Shown here piece by piece: positions 8,528 to 15,640 of a stretch of DNA of 58,284 bases (its first letter is position 1; each line of letters opens with the position of its first letter). The notes beneath the pieces were generated by a model. It ran no database searches. It saw only the letters and a list, made by a program, of their open reading frames with translations, and had not been told where the DNA came from. The DNA lies in NCBI GenBank assembly GCA_016783505.1, contig JADHWK010000012.1, forward strand, positions 1 to 58,284, written 5' to 3'. Both the position numbers and the translations under genes were made by a program. The stretch is from Candidatus Zhuqueibacterota bacterium (GTDB lineage Bacteria; BS750m-G25).

Positions 8528-9568
8528 TTATCGGGTAGCGATCGTCCCGAATGCAAGCCCGCTCAGGGTGGCCATTATCACAACCAATGCAATATACGTC
8601 AGGGTTTTCTTCGTTCCCAGAACACTTCTGATGGCCAGCATATTGGGAAGACTAAGGGAGGGGCCAGCTAAGATAAGGGCCAAGGCGGGTCCCTTTCCCA
8701 TCCCCAGCTCCATCAGCGCCTTGATAATGGGGACTTCGGTCAAGGTGGCAAAATACATTAGCGACCCGAACAGGGAAGCAATGAGGTTAGCCCTGAGGGA
8801 GTTGCCGCCCACCCAGCCGGTGATGAGGTCTTGGGGCAGAACCACCCGGAGCATCCCGGCCATAAATACCCCACCCAAAAGCCAGGGGATGATCTGTTTT
8901 ACGAAGGTCCAGGTGGAGGTGAGCCAGTCTATGCGGTCAGATCTCCTGAACCAGAGAATTAGGATTAATGTCAGCATGCCCAGTAAGCCTACGGCGATTC
9001 CCCAGCGTTTGGCGGCTCCGAAGATAAGAATGCCCACCAGGACCAGGAAGAAGAGAAGCCGCTTGGAGGCCGGGATGTCATCCCCCTCAGCAAACCCCAC
9101 CGTCAGCTCTTCGGGGGTACGTTCCTTTTCCTCCTGGCCGAACAGGAGGGTCATGATCAGGCCGATGATGACGGAAAAAAGGATGGCTCCCCCGGCCCTG
9201 GCGGCCCCGATGTCATATCCCAACAGGCGGGCCGAGTAGACGACAGCCAGGATGTTAATTGCGGGTCCCGAATAGAGGAAGGCCACCGCTGGGCCCAATC
9301 CGGCCCCCCGTTTATAGATGCCGGAAAACAGGGGCAGGACAGTGCAGGAGCAGACGGTGAGAATAGACCCGGAAACCGAGGCCACCGAATAGGAGAGCAC
9401 CTTTTTGGCCTGGGCTCCGAAATATTTTATCACCGCCCCTTGGGAGATGAAGACCGAAATGGCCCCGGCGATGAAGAAGGCGGGAACCAGGCAGGCCAAA
9501 ACGTGGGCGGAGAGGTAGTCCAGCAGGGCTGAAAATCCACCTTTGAAGAGATCAAGAATCAGGTTCAT
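8528..9568 (-). CDS. DUF318/UPF0718 permease, ArsP-like
   Basis: 346 aa from the ATG at 9568, which overlaps the stop of the upstream thioredoxin-like gene in an ATGA arrangement. A longer reading frame back to 9679 exists but runs through that gene. About eight to ten hydrophobic segments are visible. The family signature is present as VCSCTVLPLFSGIY followed by AFLYSGPAIN, and the second half repeats the pattern (LTEVPIIKAL, ILAGPSLSLPN). Members include ArsP, an exporter of trivalent organoarsenicals, and many uncharacterised permeases that travel with small CxxC proteins. Its place at the end of an arsenic gene group supports metalloid transport, but the substrate is inferred. Confidence 0.85.
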   Translation of the reverse strand: MNLILDLFKGGFSALLDYLSAHVLACLVPAFFIAGAISVFISQGAVIKYFGAQAKKVLSYSVASVSGSILTVCSCTVLPLFSGIYKRGAGLGPAVAFLYSGPAINILAVVYSARLLGYDIGAARAGGAILFSVIIGLIMTLLFGQEEKERTPEELTVGFAEGDDIPASKRLLFFLVLVGILIFGAAKRWGIAVGLLGMLTLILILWFRRSDRIDWLTSTWTFVKQIIPWLLGGVFMAGMLRVVLPQDLITGWVGGNSLRANLIASLFGSLMYFATLTEVPIIKALMELGMGKGPALALILAGPSLSLPNMLAIRSVLGTKKTLTYIALVVIMATLSGLAFGTIATR

Positions 9569-9816
9569 ATCTGTGCTGCCGCCTCCTGAAACCACCGCTT
9601 CAGCGTGGATGGGGAGGGGATCTTGCCCTGGGAAAAGAGCTTCCCGTTGATTAACAGCCCCGGGGTCATCATCACCCACTTTGAAATTTCATTTCGGTCG
9701 GTGACTAGCCGAACATCAGCGTCTATCCCCAGTTCAGCCAGGGCGTCAACGGTCAGTTGCTCCAGCTTGTGGCAGTTGGCACAGCCCGGTCCTAAAATTT
9801 TGATCTCCATATTCAC
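9565..9816 (-). CDS. Small thioredoxin-like redox-active disulfide protein
   Basis: 83 aa. The N-terminal motif GPGCANCHKLE gives a CxxC at residues 12 and 15. The rest fits the compact MTH895-type thioredoxin fold (VTDRNEISKW, TPGLLINGKL with the cis-Pro position). This family is usually encoded beside DUF318 permeases, as here, where the two genes overlap by 4 bp. It probably serves as a thiol reductant or metal(loid) chaperone for the permease in the cytoplasm. Confidence 0.88.
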   Translation of the reverse strand: MNMEIKILGPGCANCHKLEQLTVDALAELGIDADVRLVTDRNEISKWVMMTPGLLINGKLFSQGKIPSPSTLKRWFQEAAAQI

Positions 9817-9914
9817 TAGCTTTCACCTGAATAATACTCTTTTTACTCCCATCTCCTCCACCAGATGAGAGGAAACCCCATTTAAAATATCTTGTTTTCC
9901 CCCTTCCTTGATGG

Positions 9915-10027
9915 CTAACTAATACCCCTCCACTTAAATCCCCCTTTGAATCCCCCCTTTTATTCCCCCCTTTAGAAAAGGGGGGTTAGGGGGGATTTAG
10001 AGGGTTAAAGATGTGGGTATTAGTTAG
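9915..10027. repeat. 113-bp imperfect palindrome with 13-bp perfect terminal inverted repeats
   Basis: The ends are CTAACTAATACCC (9915-9927) and its exact reverse complement (10015-10027). The interior is also mirrored: TAAATCCCCC and CCCCCCTTTT blocks on the left face AAAAGGGGGG and GGGGGGATTTA on the right. There is no coding content. It looks like a small non-autonomous (MITE-like) or REP-type element and fills most of the 327-bp gap between two thioredoxin-like genes. Confidence 0.7.
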
Positions 10028-10119
10028 TGTTTGTAGAAGATAACTATATTTTTATGCTCCTTGGTCCCGAAAGTTGGGGATGATTGTTTCATTCTCTTTC
10101 ATGCAAGATCAAACCTAGC

Positions 10120-10138
10120 CGCAGACTTCATGTCTGCG
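10120..10138 (-). other. Short stem-loop downstream of the CxxC protein gene
   Basis: CGCAGAC, loop of 5, GTCTGCG, six bases past the stop of the minus-strand gene ending at 10144. No T-tract follows on the minus strand, so it is a weak terminator candidate at best. Confidence 0.3.
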
Positions 10139-10143
10139 TATAG

Positions 10144-10638
10144 TTACTTCGGGGAAGCGTCCCTGATCCATTCCCTCAGTTTCTCCTTAACCGGCACACG
10201 GCCGGAGGAGACCAGCTTTCGGTTAATCACCAGGCCCGGGAGGGGCACGACGCCGTGGCCGGCGATCTCGGTGGTGTCAGTGACATGAATCAGGTCAGCC
10301 CTGACATTAAGTTCCACCAAGACAGCCTGTATGTCCCGGAAGAGTTTATCGCAGTTGGGACAGCCGGGGCCCAGCACCCGGATGGTCAGCCCCTCCGCTT
10401 CTTCATCCACCGATTCCCCCAGGAACCGCCGGTATTCCCGGAACAGGGCTTTTTTATACGCTTTTTCCAAACTGGTAGGGACGTAATTGCCCTTTTTCAC
10501 CCCGTCCAGTAACCTTTGCTTTAAATTGTCCTCGCTGGGTGGATTTTCTGAATGAATGATCTCCAAGATGTGGTCAAGGCCGATGATGCCGACGGGAGAC
10601 CCAGCTATTGAGATCTGTTTGATCTTTCCTGTAGACAT
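10144..10638 (-). CDS. Thioredoxin-like CxxC protein with N-terminal helical domain
   Basis: 164 aa. The C-terminal half (from about residue 83) is a thioredoxin-like module close to the protein at 9565-9816: RVLGPGCPNCDKL holds the CxxC, then LIHVTDTTEIAGHG and PLPGLVINRKLV. The N-terminal 80 residues are a charged, mostly helical domain that I do not recognise by name; a similar extension is found on other thioredoxin-like proteins of anaerobes. The gene sits 179 bp after acr3 and 2 bp after the remnant at 10641-10785. It is probably part of the arsenic group as a redox partner. Confidence 0.8.
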   Translation of the reverse strand: MSTGKIKQISIAGSPVGIIGLDHILEIIHSENPPSEDNLKQRLLDGVKKGNYVPTSLEKAYKKALFREYRRFLGESVDEEAEGLTIRVLGPGCPNCDKLFRDIQAVLVELNVRADLIHVTDTTEIAGHGVVPLPGLVINRKLVSSGRVPVKEKLREWIRDASPK

Positions 10639-10640
10639 TA

Positions 10641-10785
10641 TTATTTATCCATCTCATTTAAAAAACTGAGAATCTTTTCCCGAATAATATCCCTGATTTT
10701 TCGAAAAAAAGCCAGCTTTTGCTCTTTAGTTCCCCTTATTCAAATCATACTGGTTGGGCAGGGAAATAGTGTATGATCTGGAATT
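10641..10785 (-). pseudogene. Frameshifted gene remnant
   Basis: Reading the minus strand, one frame gives about 17 plausible residues (YTISLPNQYDLNKG) up to about 10735, then stops. Shifting by one base in a GGGG run continues as KEQKLAFFRKIRDIIREKI and ends with a stop at 10641-10643, just before the next gene. Both halves read like protein, with a single-base slip joining them, and no start codon is evident. The parent family is not recognised. Confidence 0.4.
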
Positions 10786-10817
10786 TTACGATGGAATCAC
10801 CAGATTTTGTGACTCAT

Positions 10818-12005
10818 TTAGTTTATCCTCAGGGCGCTTTCTCCGGGAAACCAACCCCGGGTCCTCAGACAGATCTTCACCAGCATCAGCATTACCGGCA
10901 CTTCGATCAATACCCCTACCACCGTGGCCAGGGCCGCTCCAGAGTTGAGGCCGAATAACATCACTGCAGTGGCAATAGCTACCTCAAAATGGTTACTTGC
11001 CCCAATCATTGCTGAAGGAGCTGCATCCTGATAGCGCAATTTTATCAACTTAGCTAATCCATAAGTCATCCAAAAGATCAGGTTTGTTTGAATAAAGAGC
11101 GGAATTGCTATCCAAAGTATGGTAAGTGGTTGGGTCAGGATAGTATCTCCTTTAAAGGAAAAGAGTAAAATGAGAGTAAACAACAGAGCAATAATTGACA
11201 CTGGTGTTAGCAAATGTAAAAACTTTTCCTTGAACCATTTCTCGCCTTTTGCCTTTATTATCCATTTTCTGGAAAAATATCCGGCAACCAAAGGTAGTGC
11301 GACATAGATACCTATAGAAAGTAATAATGCCTCCCAGGGAACAGGCAAACGCCCAACCCCAAGGAGAAATCCGCCTAACGGTCCATATAAAAACAACATC
11401 GTTAAAGAATTAATCGCCACCATAACAAGGGTATGTCCATCGTTGCCTTTTGCCAGGTATCCCCACAAAAGCACCATAGCGGTGCAGGGGGCAATTCCCA
11501 GGAGGATACATCCAGCAAGATAACTCCTCCAGAGTGGAATCTCAAACATTTTCAATCCGTTATGCAGCACAACTGTCCCTGCACCTTGGACTGTTCCCAC
11601 GGCCCAGTCAGCGCCAGGAGGAAGTTTTACCAAATCAGTTGCATCAATACCAATGAATTTTTTGAAGAGAATTCCTAGAAAAAAAAGTGATATGGCATAC
11701 ATAGTGAACGGTTTAACTGCCCAATTGGCGAATAGAGTTAAAGCCACTGGTTTGGGAGTTTTCCCTGCTTTGACAATGCTGGCAAAATCTATCTTAACCA
11801 TAATCGGATACATCATAGAAAATAAACAGACTGCAATTGGAATGGAAACCACCGGCGCTTCCTTAACATAAATTGCCAGCCCATCCAGAAATTTCGCCAT
11901 ATTCGGTGCGACTTTACCAATAATAATGCCCGCCCCAATGCATAACAAAACCCAGACAGTAAGATACTTCTCAAAAACATTCAGTTTTTTTTCTTCTTTA
12001 ACTAT
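10818..12005 (-). CDS. acr3: ACR3-family arsenite efflux permease
   Basis: About 395 aa if read from 12005. Ten or so membrane segments are visible, with ACR3 signatures such as [20 protein letters not shown] (catalytic Cys), [10 protein letters not shown] and [16 protein letters not shown]3 exports arsenite through the inner membrane using the proton gradient. The first ATG/GTG/TTG-type start in frame is a TTG at 11948, which would cut into the first membrane segment. The family N-terminus ([14 protein letters not shown]) is encoded upstream, and a strong Shine-Dalgarno AAAGGAG (12019-12013) sits 7 nt before the codon ATA at 12005-12003. The start is therefore either an unusual AUA or a mutated AUG. 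Confidence 0.9.
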   Translation of the reverse strand: MVKEEKKLNVFEKYLTVWVLLCIGAGIIIGKVAPNMAKFLDGLAIYVKEAPVVSIPIAVCLFSMMYPIMVKIDFASIVKAGKTPKPVALTLFANWAVKPFTMYAISLFFLGILFKKFIGIDATDLVKLPPGADWAVGTVQGAGTVVLHNGLKMFEIPLWRSYLAGCILLGIAPCTAMVLLWGYLAKGNDGHTLVMVAINSLTMLFLYGPLGGFLLGVGRLPVPWEALLLSIGIYVALPLVAGYFSRKWIIKAKGEKWFKEKFLHLLTPVSIIALLFTLILLFSFKGDTILTQPLTILWIAIPLFIQTNLIFWMTYGLAKLIKLRYQDAAPSAMIGASNHFEVAIATAVMLFGLNSGAALATVVGVLIEVPVMLMLVKICLRTRGWFPGESALRIN

Positions 12006-12017
12006 GACTGATCTCCT

Positions 12018-12188
12018 TTATGCTATCCAAATTATATATATTCCACCAAGAATGACAAGAACCCCACAATTTTTTTTAAGAATTATCGCTCCCTTAGATT
12101 TTTCGTTCCAGTTTAAAAAATGCTGAACAACTTCTGTAAAAGTCCCTGCAAAAACAATTACGGAGCAATGACCAACATGGTAAAGGGC
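12018..12188 (-). pseudogene. C-terminal fragment of a CcdA-like membrane protein
   Basis: Open minus-strand reading of 56 codons with a proper stop (12020-12018) but no start. It reads HVGHCSVIVFAGTF, then NWNEKSKGAIILKK and CGVLVILGGIYIIW, typical of the last two membrane segments of CcdA/DsbD-type cytochrome c biogenesis proteins that occur in arsenic operons. The 5' end merges at about 12188 with a fragment of an ACR3 gene in another frame. A deletion joining two genes would explain it. The stop lies just before the ribosome-binding site of acr3. Confidence 0.65.
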
Positions 12189-12223
12189 TCAACTGCCCAA
12201 TTAATAAAAATCCCCAAAGGGGC
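12158..12223 (-). pseudogene. Internal fragment of a second ACR3 permease gene
   Basis: About 21 codons ending in an out-of-place stop: LGIFINWAVEPFTMLVIAP. This matches ACR3, including the intact copy downstream ([17 protein letters not shown]). It overlaps the ccdA remnant in a different frame, so the two pieces were joined by deletion. It has no start and is not functional. Confidence 0.65.
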
Positions 12224-12252
12224 TAAATTCTAATTGGAGCGGCCTTGGTTTT

Positions 12253-12621
12253 TCATTGAACTTTCTGAGGCATCGGAATGCTGACGCATTTTCCGCCCGC
12301 GATGGCCTTATTCAGGGCGGTTCGATCCTTTTCAAAATGAGGATGCTGAGCAAAGGCGGTTTGTAGATATTCTTTAAGAAGGGAGAAAGATTCCTGGTCC
12401 AGTTTGGCCAGGGTATAAATGATCCACAGCCCCTCCCTTCGGTCTTCCACCAGCCCCGAGTTTTTCAGGTAAGCCAGGTGCCGGGAGACCTTGGGCTGAC
12501 AATAACCCAGGACACGCTGGATGTCACAAACGCAGATCTCCCCTGCGGTCATGATGAGGTTCAGTATCCTGAGCCGGGCTTCATCGGAGAGGGCTTTAAA
12601 AACCTGGGCTAATTCTTTCAT
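12253..12621 (-). CDS. arsR: ArsR/SmtB-family metalloregulator
   Basis: 122 aa. A winged-helix ArsR repressor. The N-terminal helix LAQVFKALSDEARLRIL is followed by EICVCDI, the vicinal-cysteine arsenite site (C-x-C) of classical ArsR, and by the recognition helix region CQPKVSRHLAYLKNSGLV. In this family As(III) or Sb(III) binding releases the operator. It is the first gene of the minus-strand arsenic group and most likely represses it from the AT-rich region immediately upstream. The C-terminal tail has one more Cys (GGKCVS). Assignment is secure at family level; the metal is inferred from the CVC motif and the neighbouring acr3. Confidence 0.92.
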   Translation of the reverse strand: MKELAQVFKALSDEARLRILNLIMTAGEICVCDIQRVLGYCQPKVSRHLAYLKNSGLVEDRREGLWIIYTLAKLDQESFSLLKEYLQTAFAQHPHFEKDRTALNKAIAGGKCVSIPMPQKVQ

Positions 12622-12690
12622 CTCTGTAACCTATATTTACTAATATGAATATATGCATAAACAAATATAATGAATAAAAAAATAAAAGTC
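12622..12690 (-). promoter_or_regulatory. AT-rich arsR upstream region, probable promoter/operator
   Basis: Very AT-rich with overlapping partial palindromes (TATGCATA, and ATATT...AAATAT around TTCATATTAGT). ArsR operators have this character, but I cannot fix the -35/-10 or operator with confidence. Confidence 0.35.
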
Positions 12691-12750
12691 AAGAGAAATT
12701 CTAAAAGGCGTGTATTCCAAGCGATTAGCTAGGAGCCAGTTTACCCTAAA

Positions 12751-13161
12751 TTATGATTCTATCTTCATTTCATAGCTAAATTCACAGACTTGCCTTAACA
12801 TAATAGATACGGCGCAATATTTTTCTTGGGAAAGATTAATCGCTTTTAATAGTTTATCCTCTGGAAGATTTTTCCCTTTAAAAATATAAATCAGTCTGAT
12901 TTCAGTAAATACCTTTGGATGTTCCCCAGCCAATTCGCTTTCAACCCTGATTTTTAGATTGAAGTTTTCCACCCTCATCTTTTGCAGAATAGAGACGACG
13001 TCCATCCCGGTGCATCCGGCTAATGCGGTTAATAGCAGCCCTTTGGGGCGGGGGCCTAAATCTTTCCCACCGAATTCAGGATTAGCATCGAGCGTTATTT
13101 CATGTCCATCCTGAAGGGCTTCAAATGCCATTCCCCCCTTCCAATTCAGTTCAGTTAACAT
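12751..13161 (-). CDS. OsmC/YhfA-family peroxiredoxin-like protein
   Basis: 136 aa. OsmC fold with the two reactive-cysteine motifs in place: GLLLTALAGCTGMDVVS for the peroxidatic Cys on the long helix, and SQEKYCAVSIML for the second Cys. Members reduce organic hydroperoxides or act as thiol-stress proteins in the cytoplasm. A Shine-Dalgarno (AAGGAG) precedes the ATG at 13161. It is divergent from the ECF sigma gene and shares the 196-bp control region with it. Confidence 0.9.
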   Translation of the reverse strand: MLTELNWKGGMAFEALQDGHEITLDANPEFGGKDLGPRPKGLLLTALAGCTGMDVVSILQKMRVENFNLKIRVESELAGEHPKVFTEIRLIYIFKGKNLPEDKLLKAINLSQEKYCAVSIMLRQVCEFSYEMKIES

Positions 13162-13269
13162 GATCCTCTCCTTAATAGATTTGTAAGATGAACATTATTG
13201 ATTTTCAAGTTAAGAAACCACAGCCTAAAATTCAAGAGAAAATTATGTTATCGGGAATAATTTTTTCCG

Positions 13270-13298
13270 TTGACATACACTTAAAAAATGTTTAAATT
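13270..13298 (+). promoter_or_regulatory. Sigma-70-type promoter before the ECF sigma gene
   Basis: TTGACA (13270-13275), 17-bp spacer, TAAATT (13293-13298). Close to consensus. It could supply basal expression of the sigma gene from about 50 bp upstream of its start codon. Confidence 0.55.
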
Positions 13299-13313
13299 GT
13301 TTTGGTTGTGATT

Positions 13314-13339
13314 CAAACAATTGGCGAAGTTATTCGTAT
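13314..13339 (+). promoter_or_regulatory. Putative ECF-type autoregulatory promoter
   Basis: TTCAAAC (core CAAAC at 13314-13318), 16-bp spacer, CGTAT (13335-13339). The pattern resembles the AAC -35 and CGT -10 elements used by ECF sigma factors, and recurs before cusC at 16791-16817 with a 17-bp spacer. The implied transcript would start only about 10 nt before the ATG, in line with the missing Shine-Dalgarno. Confidence 0.5.
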
Positions 13340-13357
13340 CATAAACGAGACCTCCTG

Positions 13358-13927
13358 ATGTCGAAACGGGAGATAGACCCCGGGGTCATACGCCGGGCCC
13401 AGGATGGGGATAGGCTCGCTTTCCGAGAACTGTTCGAGCACTATCGGGAGGATGTGGCCCGGGTGGCCTATCAGATGGTGGGGAATTGGGAGGATGCCCG
13501 GGATATCGCCCAGGAGGTCTTCATAAAGATTTTTCGCTCCCTTAACCAATTCGATCCCCGGAGGCGGTTCTTTACCTGGCTGTATCGGCTCACCGTGAAC
13601 GCCAGTATTGACTTCCTGCGAAGGAGGAAGCGGCATCCCGAATATAGTTCCCTGGAGTCAGCCGGCAATGGGCCCCCGACGGTGGGGGAAGCGGCCGGAT
13701 CTTTAGAGAGTCGGGAGATGATGGATATTTTTAAAGGACTGGCTCAGAAGCTGAACCCCAAACAACGATCGGCCTTCGTACTCTGTGACCTGGAAGGGTT
13801 TTCCCCGGCCGAGGCGGCGGGGATCCTAAGAGTTCCCCGGGCGACCCTGCGTTGGCAGCTTCACCAGGCCCGAAAACGATTAAAAGATGGGATCATCAAA
13901 AAATATCCTGAATATTTGCCGGGTTAA
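13358..13927 (+). CDS. ECF-subfamily RNA polymerase sigma factor
   Basis: 189 aa. Region 2 spans about residues 20-90 (NWEDARDIAQEVFIKIFRSL, then FTWLYRLTVNASIDFLRRR) and region 4 about 125-180 (LNPKQRSAFVLCDLEGFSPA, then a helix-turn-helix ATLRWQLHQARKRLK). Regions 1 and 3 are lacking, as in RpoE-type factors. The start at 13358 gives the normal N-terminus (IRRAQDGDRLAFRELF). A zinc-finger anti-sigma is encoded 1.1 kb downstream, separated by a small peptide gene and a CDF exporter. Expected to direct the envelope/metal stress genes that follow. Confidence 0.95.
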   Translation: MSKREIDPGVIRRAQDGDRLAFRELFEHYREDVARVAYQMVGNWEDARDIAQEVFIKIFRSLNQFDPRRRFFTWLYRLTVNASIDFLRRRKRHPEYSSLESAGNGPPTVGEAAGSLESREMMDIFKGLAQKLNPKQRSAFVLCDLEGFSPAEAAGILRVPRATLRWQLHQARKRLKDGIIKKYPEYLPG

Positions 13928-13965
13928 GCTGTAAAATTACATTAATCAGGGTGAAGGATTTTGCT

Positions 13966-14067
13966 ATGAAAATGAGAATAGTTTTAGTCATTCTGTGTCT
14001 GATTGCGTTCGGTTCTTCGGCTAAAGATCAAGCTAAAATTGTTCAATATTTTCAGGATACAAATTAG
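13966..14067 (+). CDS. Small secreted peptide candidate (33 aa)
   Basis: A GTGAAGG Shine-Dalgarno-like sequence precedes the ATG. The product begins MKMRIVLVILCLIAFGSSA, a textbook signal peptide ending in an AxA-like site, then only about 14 residues (KDQAKIVQYFQDTN). It could be a genuine micropeptide acting on the envelope side of the sigma pathway, or the 5' remnant of a lost exported protein. It sits between the sigma factor and the CDF exporter on the same strand. Confidence 0.45.
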   Translation: MKMRIVLVILCLIAFGSSAKDQAKIVQYFQDTN

Positions 14068-14112
14068 GTCATTACGAATAAATGATGATGACAAAATTAC
14101 CGTATAAATTGT

Positions 14113-15024
14113 ATGGGGTTTTCTAAGAAAATGAAGCATCCTCACAGACCTAAAATCAGGGATTCCTTAGATCATCTACATGAATATAGAAGGGTTGAGA
14201 GGAACAAGCTGAAGCTTACCATGGCCATCACTGGGAGTGTAATGGTCATTGAAGTAATTGGTGGCATTCTAACCAATAGTTTAGCCCTACTCAGTGATGC
14301 CGGTCACATGTTTACCCATTTTTTTGCCTTAGGGATTAGTTTTGGGGCAATTATTATAGCTTCCAAAGATCCTTGTCATCATAGAACATTTGGGTTTTAT
14401 CGGGTAGAAATCCTTGCGGCCCTTTTTAACAGTCTCTTCCTGTTTGCGGTGACCGCATACATACTTTACGAAGGAATCGAACGACTTATTCATCCTGAAT
14501 CCATTTTAGGACTTCAGATGTTCCTTGTAGCGGTAGTCGGTCTTATTGTAAATGTAATAAGTGTGTTAATTTTGCGGGGAAGCACAAGGGATGATCTCAA
14601 TGTCAGAGGGGCTTTTCTCCATATGTTAGCAGATACGGTTTCCTCTGTCGTAATTGTAATTGGGGCAATTATCCTTTATTTTACTAATTGGTATATTATT
14701 GATCCTTTGTTAGGCATTGGTATTTCATTGGTAATTTTTATGTGGGCGTGGGGTCTTTTTAGGGATGCTATTAATATTCTATTAGAAGCGGCACCTAGAG
14801 GAGTTAATATAGATGTTGTAAGCGCTGAACTTAAAAAAGAAGTCCCCGAGATTCAAGGTATCCACGATATGCACATCTGGGTGATTACCTCAAATATGTA
14901 TTCATTGACAGCGCATATAGGCATTGGCGAAAACCGGAGGAAATCAAAAGAAGTTCTTAAGAGAATAAATAGATTGTTGAATGAAAAATATGACATTGAA
15001 CATACTACAATTCAGTTTGATTAA
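14113..15024 (+). CDS. Cation diffusion facilitator (CzcD/ZitB-type) metal exporter
   Basis: 303 aa. Six membrane segments and a cytoplasmic C-terminal domain. The transport-site motifs are NSLALLSDAGHMFTHF in segment II and HMLADTVSS in segment V, giving the His/Asp set typical of zinc-exporting CDF proteins. The C-terminal domain carries DMHIWVITSN. It moves Zn(II) or similar divalent ions out of the cytoplasm against protons. An alternative ATG lies at 14131; neither start has a clear Shine-Dalgarno. The gene sits between an ECF sigma factor and its probable anti-sigma, so it is likely part of that regulon. Confidence 0.93.
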   Translation: MGFSKKMKHPHRPKIRDSLDHLHEYRRVERNKLKLTMAITGSVMVIEVIGGILTNSLALLSDAGHMFTHFFALGISFGAIIIASKDPCHHRTFGFYRVEILAALFNSLFLFAVTAYILYEGIERLIHPESILGLQMFLVAVVGLIVNVISVLILRGSTRDDLNVRGAFLHMLADTVSSVVIVIGAIILYFTNWYIIDPLLGIGISLVIFMWAWGLFRDAINILLEAAPRGVNIDVVSAELKKEVPEIQGIHDMHIWVITSNMYSLTAHIGIGENRRKSKEVLKRINRLLNEKYDIEHTTIQFD

Positions 15025-15042
15025 ATTGAGGGGGTAACAACA

Positions 15043-15630
15043 ATGGGTTGTCGAAAAGGTAGGCGATTGATCCAGCGTCATCTGGACGGTGACCTGAAGC
15101 CCGAGCGGAAAGCTTGGCTAAAGGCCCATCTGAAGGATTGTCCCGCTTGCAATCGGGAATTCCGACAACTGTCGGGCGCCGTTCAGTTAATGAGGAAAGC
15201 AGCTTCAATCCGGCAGACGCCGGATTTCGGGGAGGCCCTCTGGGCGGGGGTTTTGGATGGGCTGGAAAAGGAATCCCTTGGGGAGCGATGGAAGAGGCGC
15301 TGGTGGGAGTTCTGGGGTGAAATTCCCATTCCCTCCCTCCGGTTCATACCCATCCCCGCCCTGGCGGGTGGAATAGTGGTGTTAGCGGTTGTTCTGCTCC
15401 TTTCGTTGCTCCCCCGGACCGACAGGTGGGTTCCCGCTTATTCGCCCGGGGAACTGGTGATTGGGTTCCCCCAGCTCTTGGCATCGGGAACCGATGACCG
15501 AGGCTCAGTTTTGTATTACAGCTCTGGGGTAGGTGTGGAAACCCGCTATCCCCTGGAGACCCTCGACCCCGCCAAGGTCAATTACCGCCTTGTTCCGACG
15601 TCTACCATAGAGGTATTAGAATTGTTCTGA
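15043..15630 (+). CDS. Zinc-finger anti-sigma factor, single-pass membrane protein
   Basis: 195 aa. The first 45 residues form a zf-HC2/ZAS domain (RLIQRHLDGDL, then HLKDCPACNREF with the HxxxCxxC zinc motif), which in this family binds the cognate ECF sigma factor. A single membrane segment at about residues 108-125 is followed by a periplasmic tail of about 70 residues. It ends 10 bp before the HtrA-like lipoprotein gene, reminiscent of rpoE-rseA-degP-type arrangements. Release of the sigma factor would require proteolysis or a conformational change triggered outside the cytoplasm. Confidence 0.85.
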   Translation: MGCRKGRRLIQRHLDGDLKPERKAWLKAHLKDCPACNREFRQLSGAVQLMRKAASIRQTPDFGEALWAGVLDGLEKESLGERWKRRWWEFWGEIPIPSLRFIPIPALAGGIVVLAVVLLLSLLPRTDRWVPAYSPGELVIGFPQLLASGTDDRGSVLYYSSGVGVETRYPLETLDPAKVNYRLVPTSTIEVLELF

Positions 15631-15640
15631 GGAGGGATTC

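Noticed and set aside
8511-9239. 242-codon plus-strand ORF
   Set aside because: It is the antisense shadow of the DUF318 permease, which has clear family motifs and a coupled start.
9565-9679. Upstream-extended start of the permease
   Set aside because: The extension runs through the thioredoxin-like gene in another frame; the ATGA overlap at 9565-9568 gives the family N-terminus.
9930-10010. C- and G-run stretch as a strong terminator pair
   Set aside because: It is better explained as the interior of a complete palindromic element with its own terminal repeats; no T-tract.
11926-12126. 66-codon plus-strand ORF at the acr3 5' end
   Set aside because: It is antisense to the acr3 N-terminus and the ccdA remnant, with no protein-like character.
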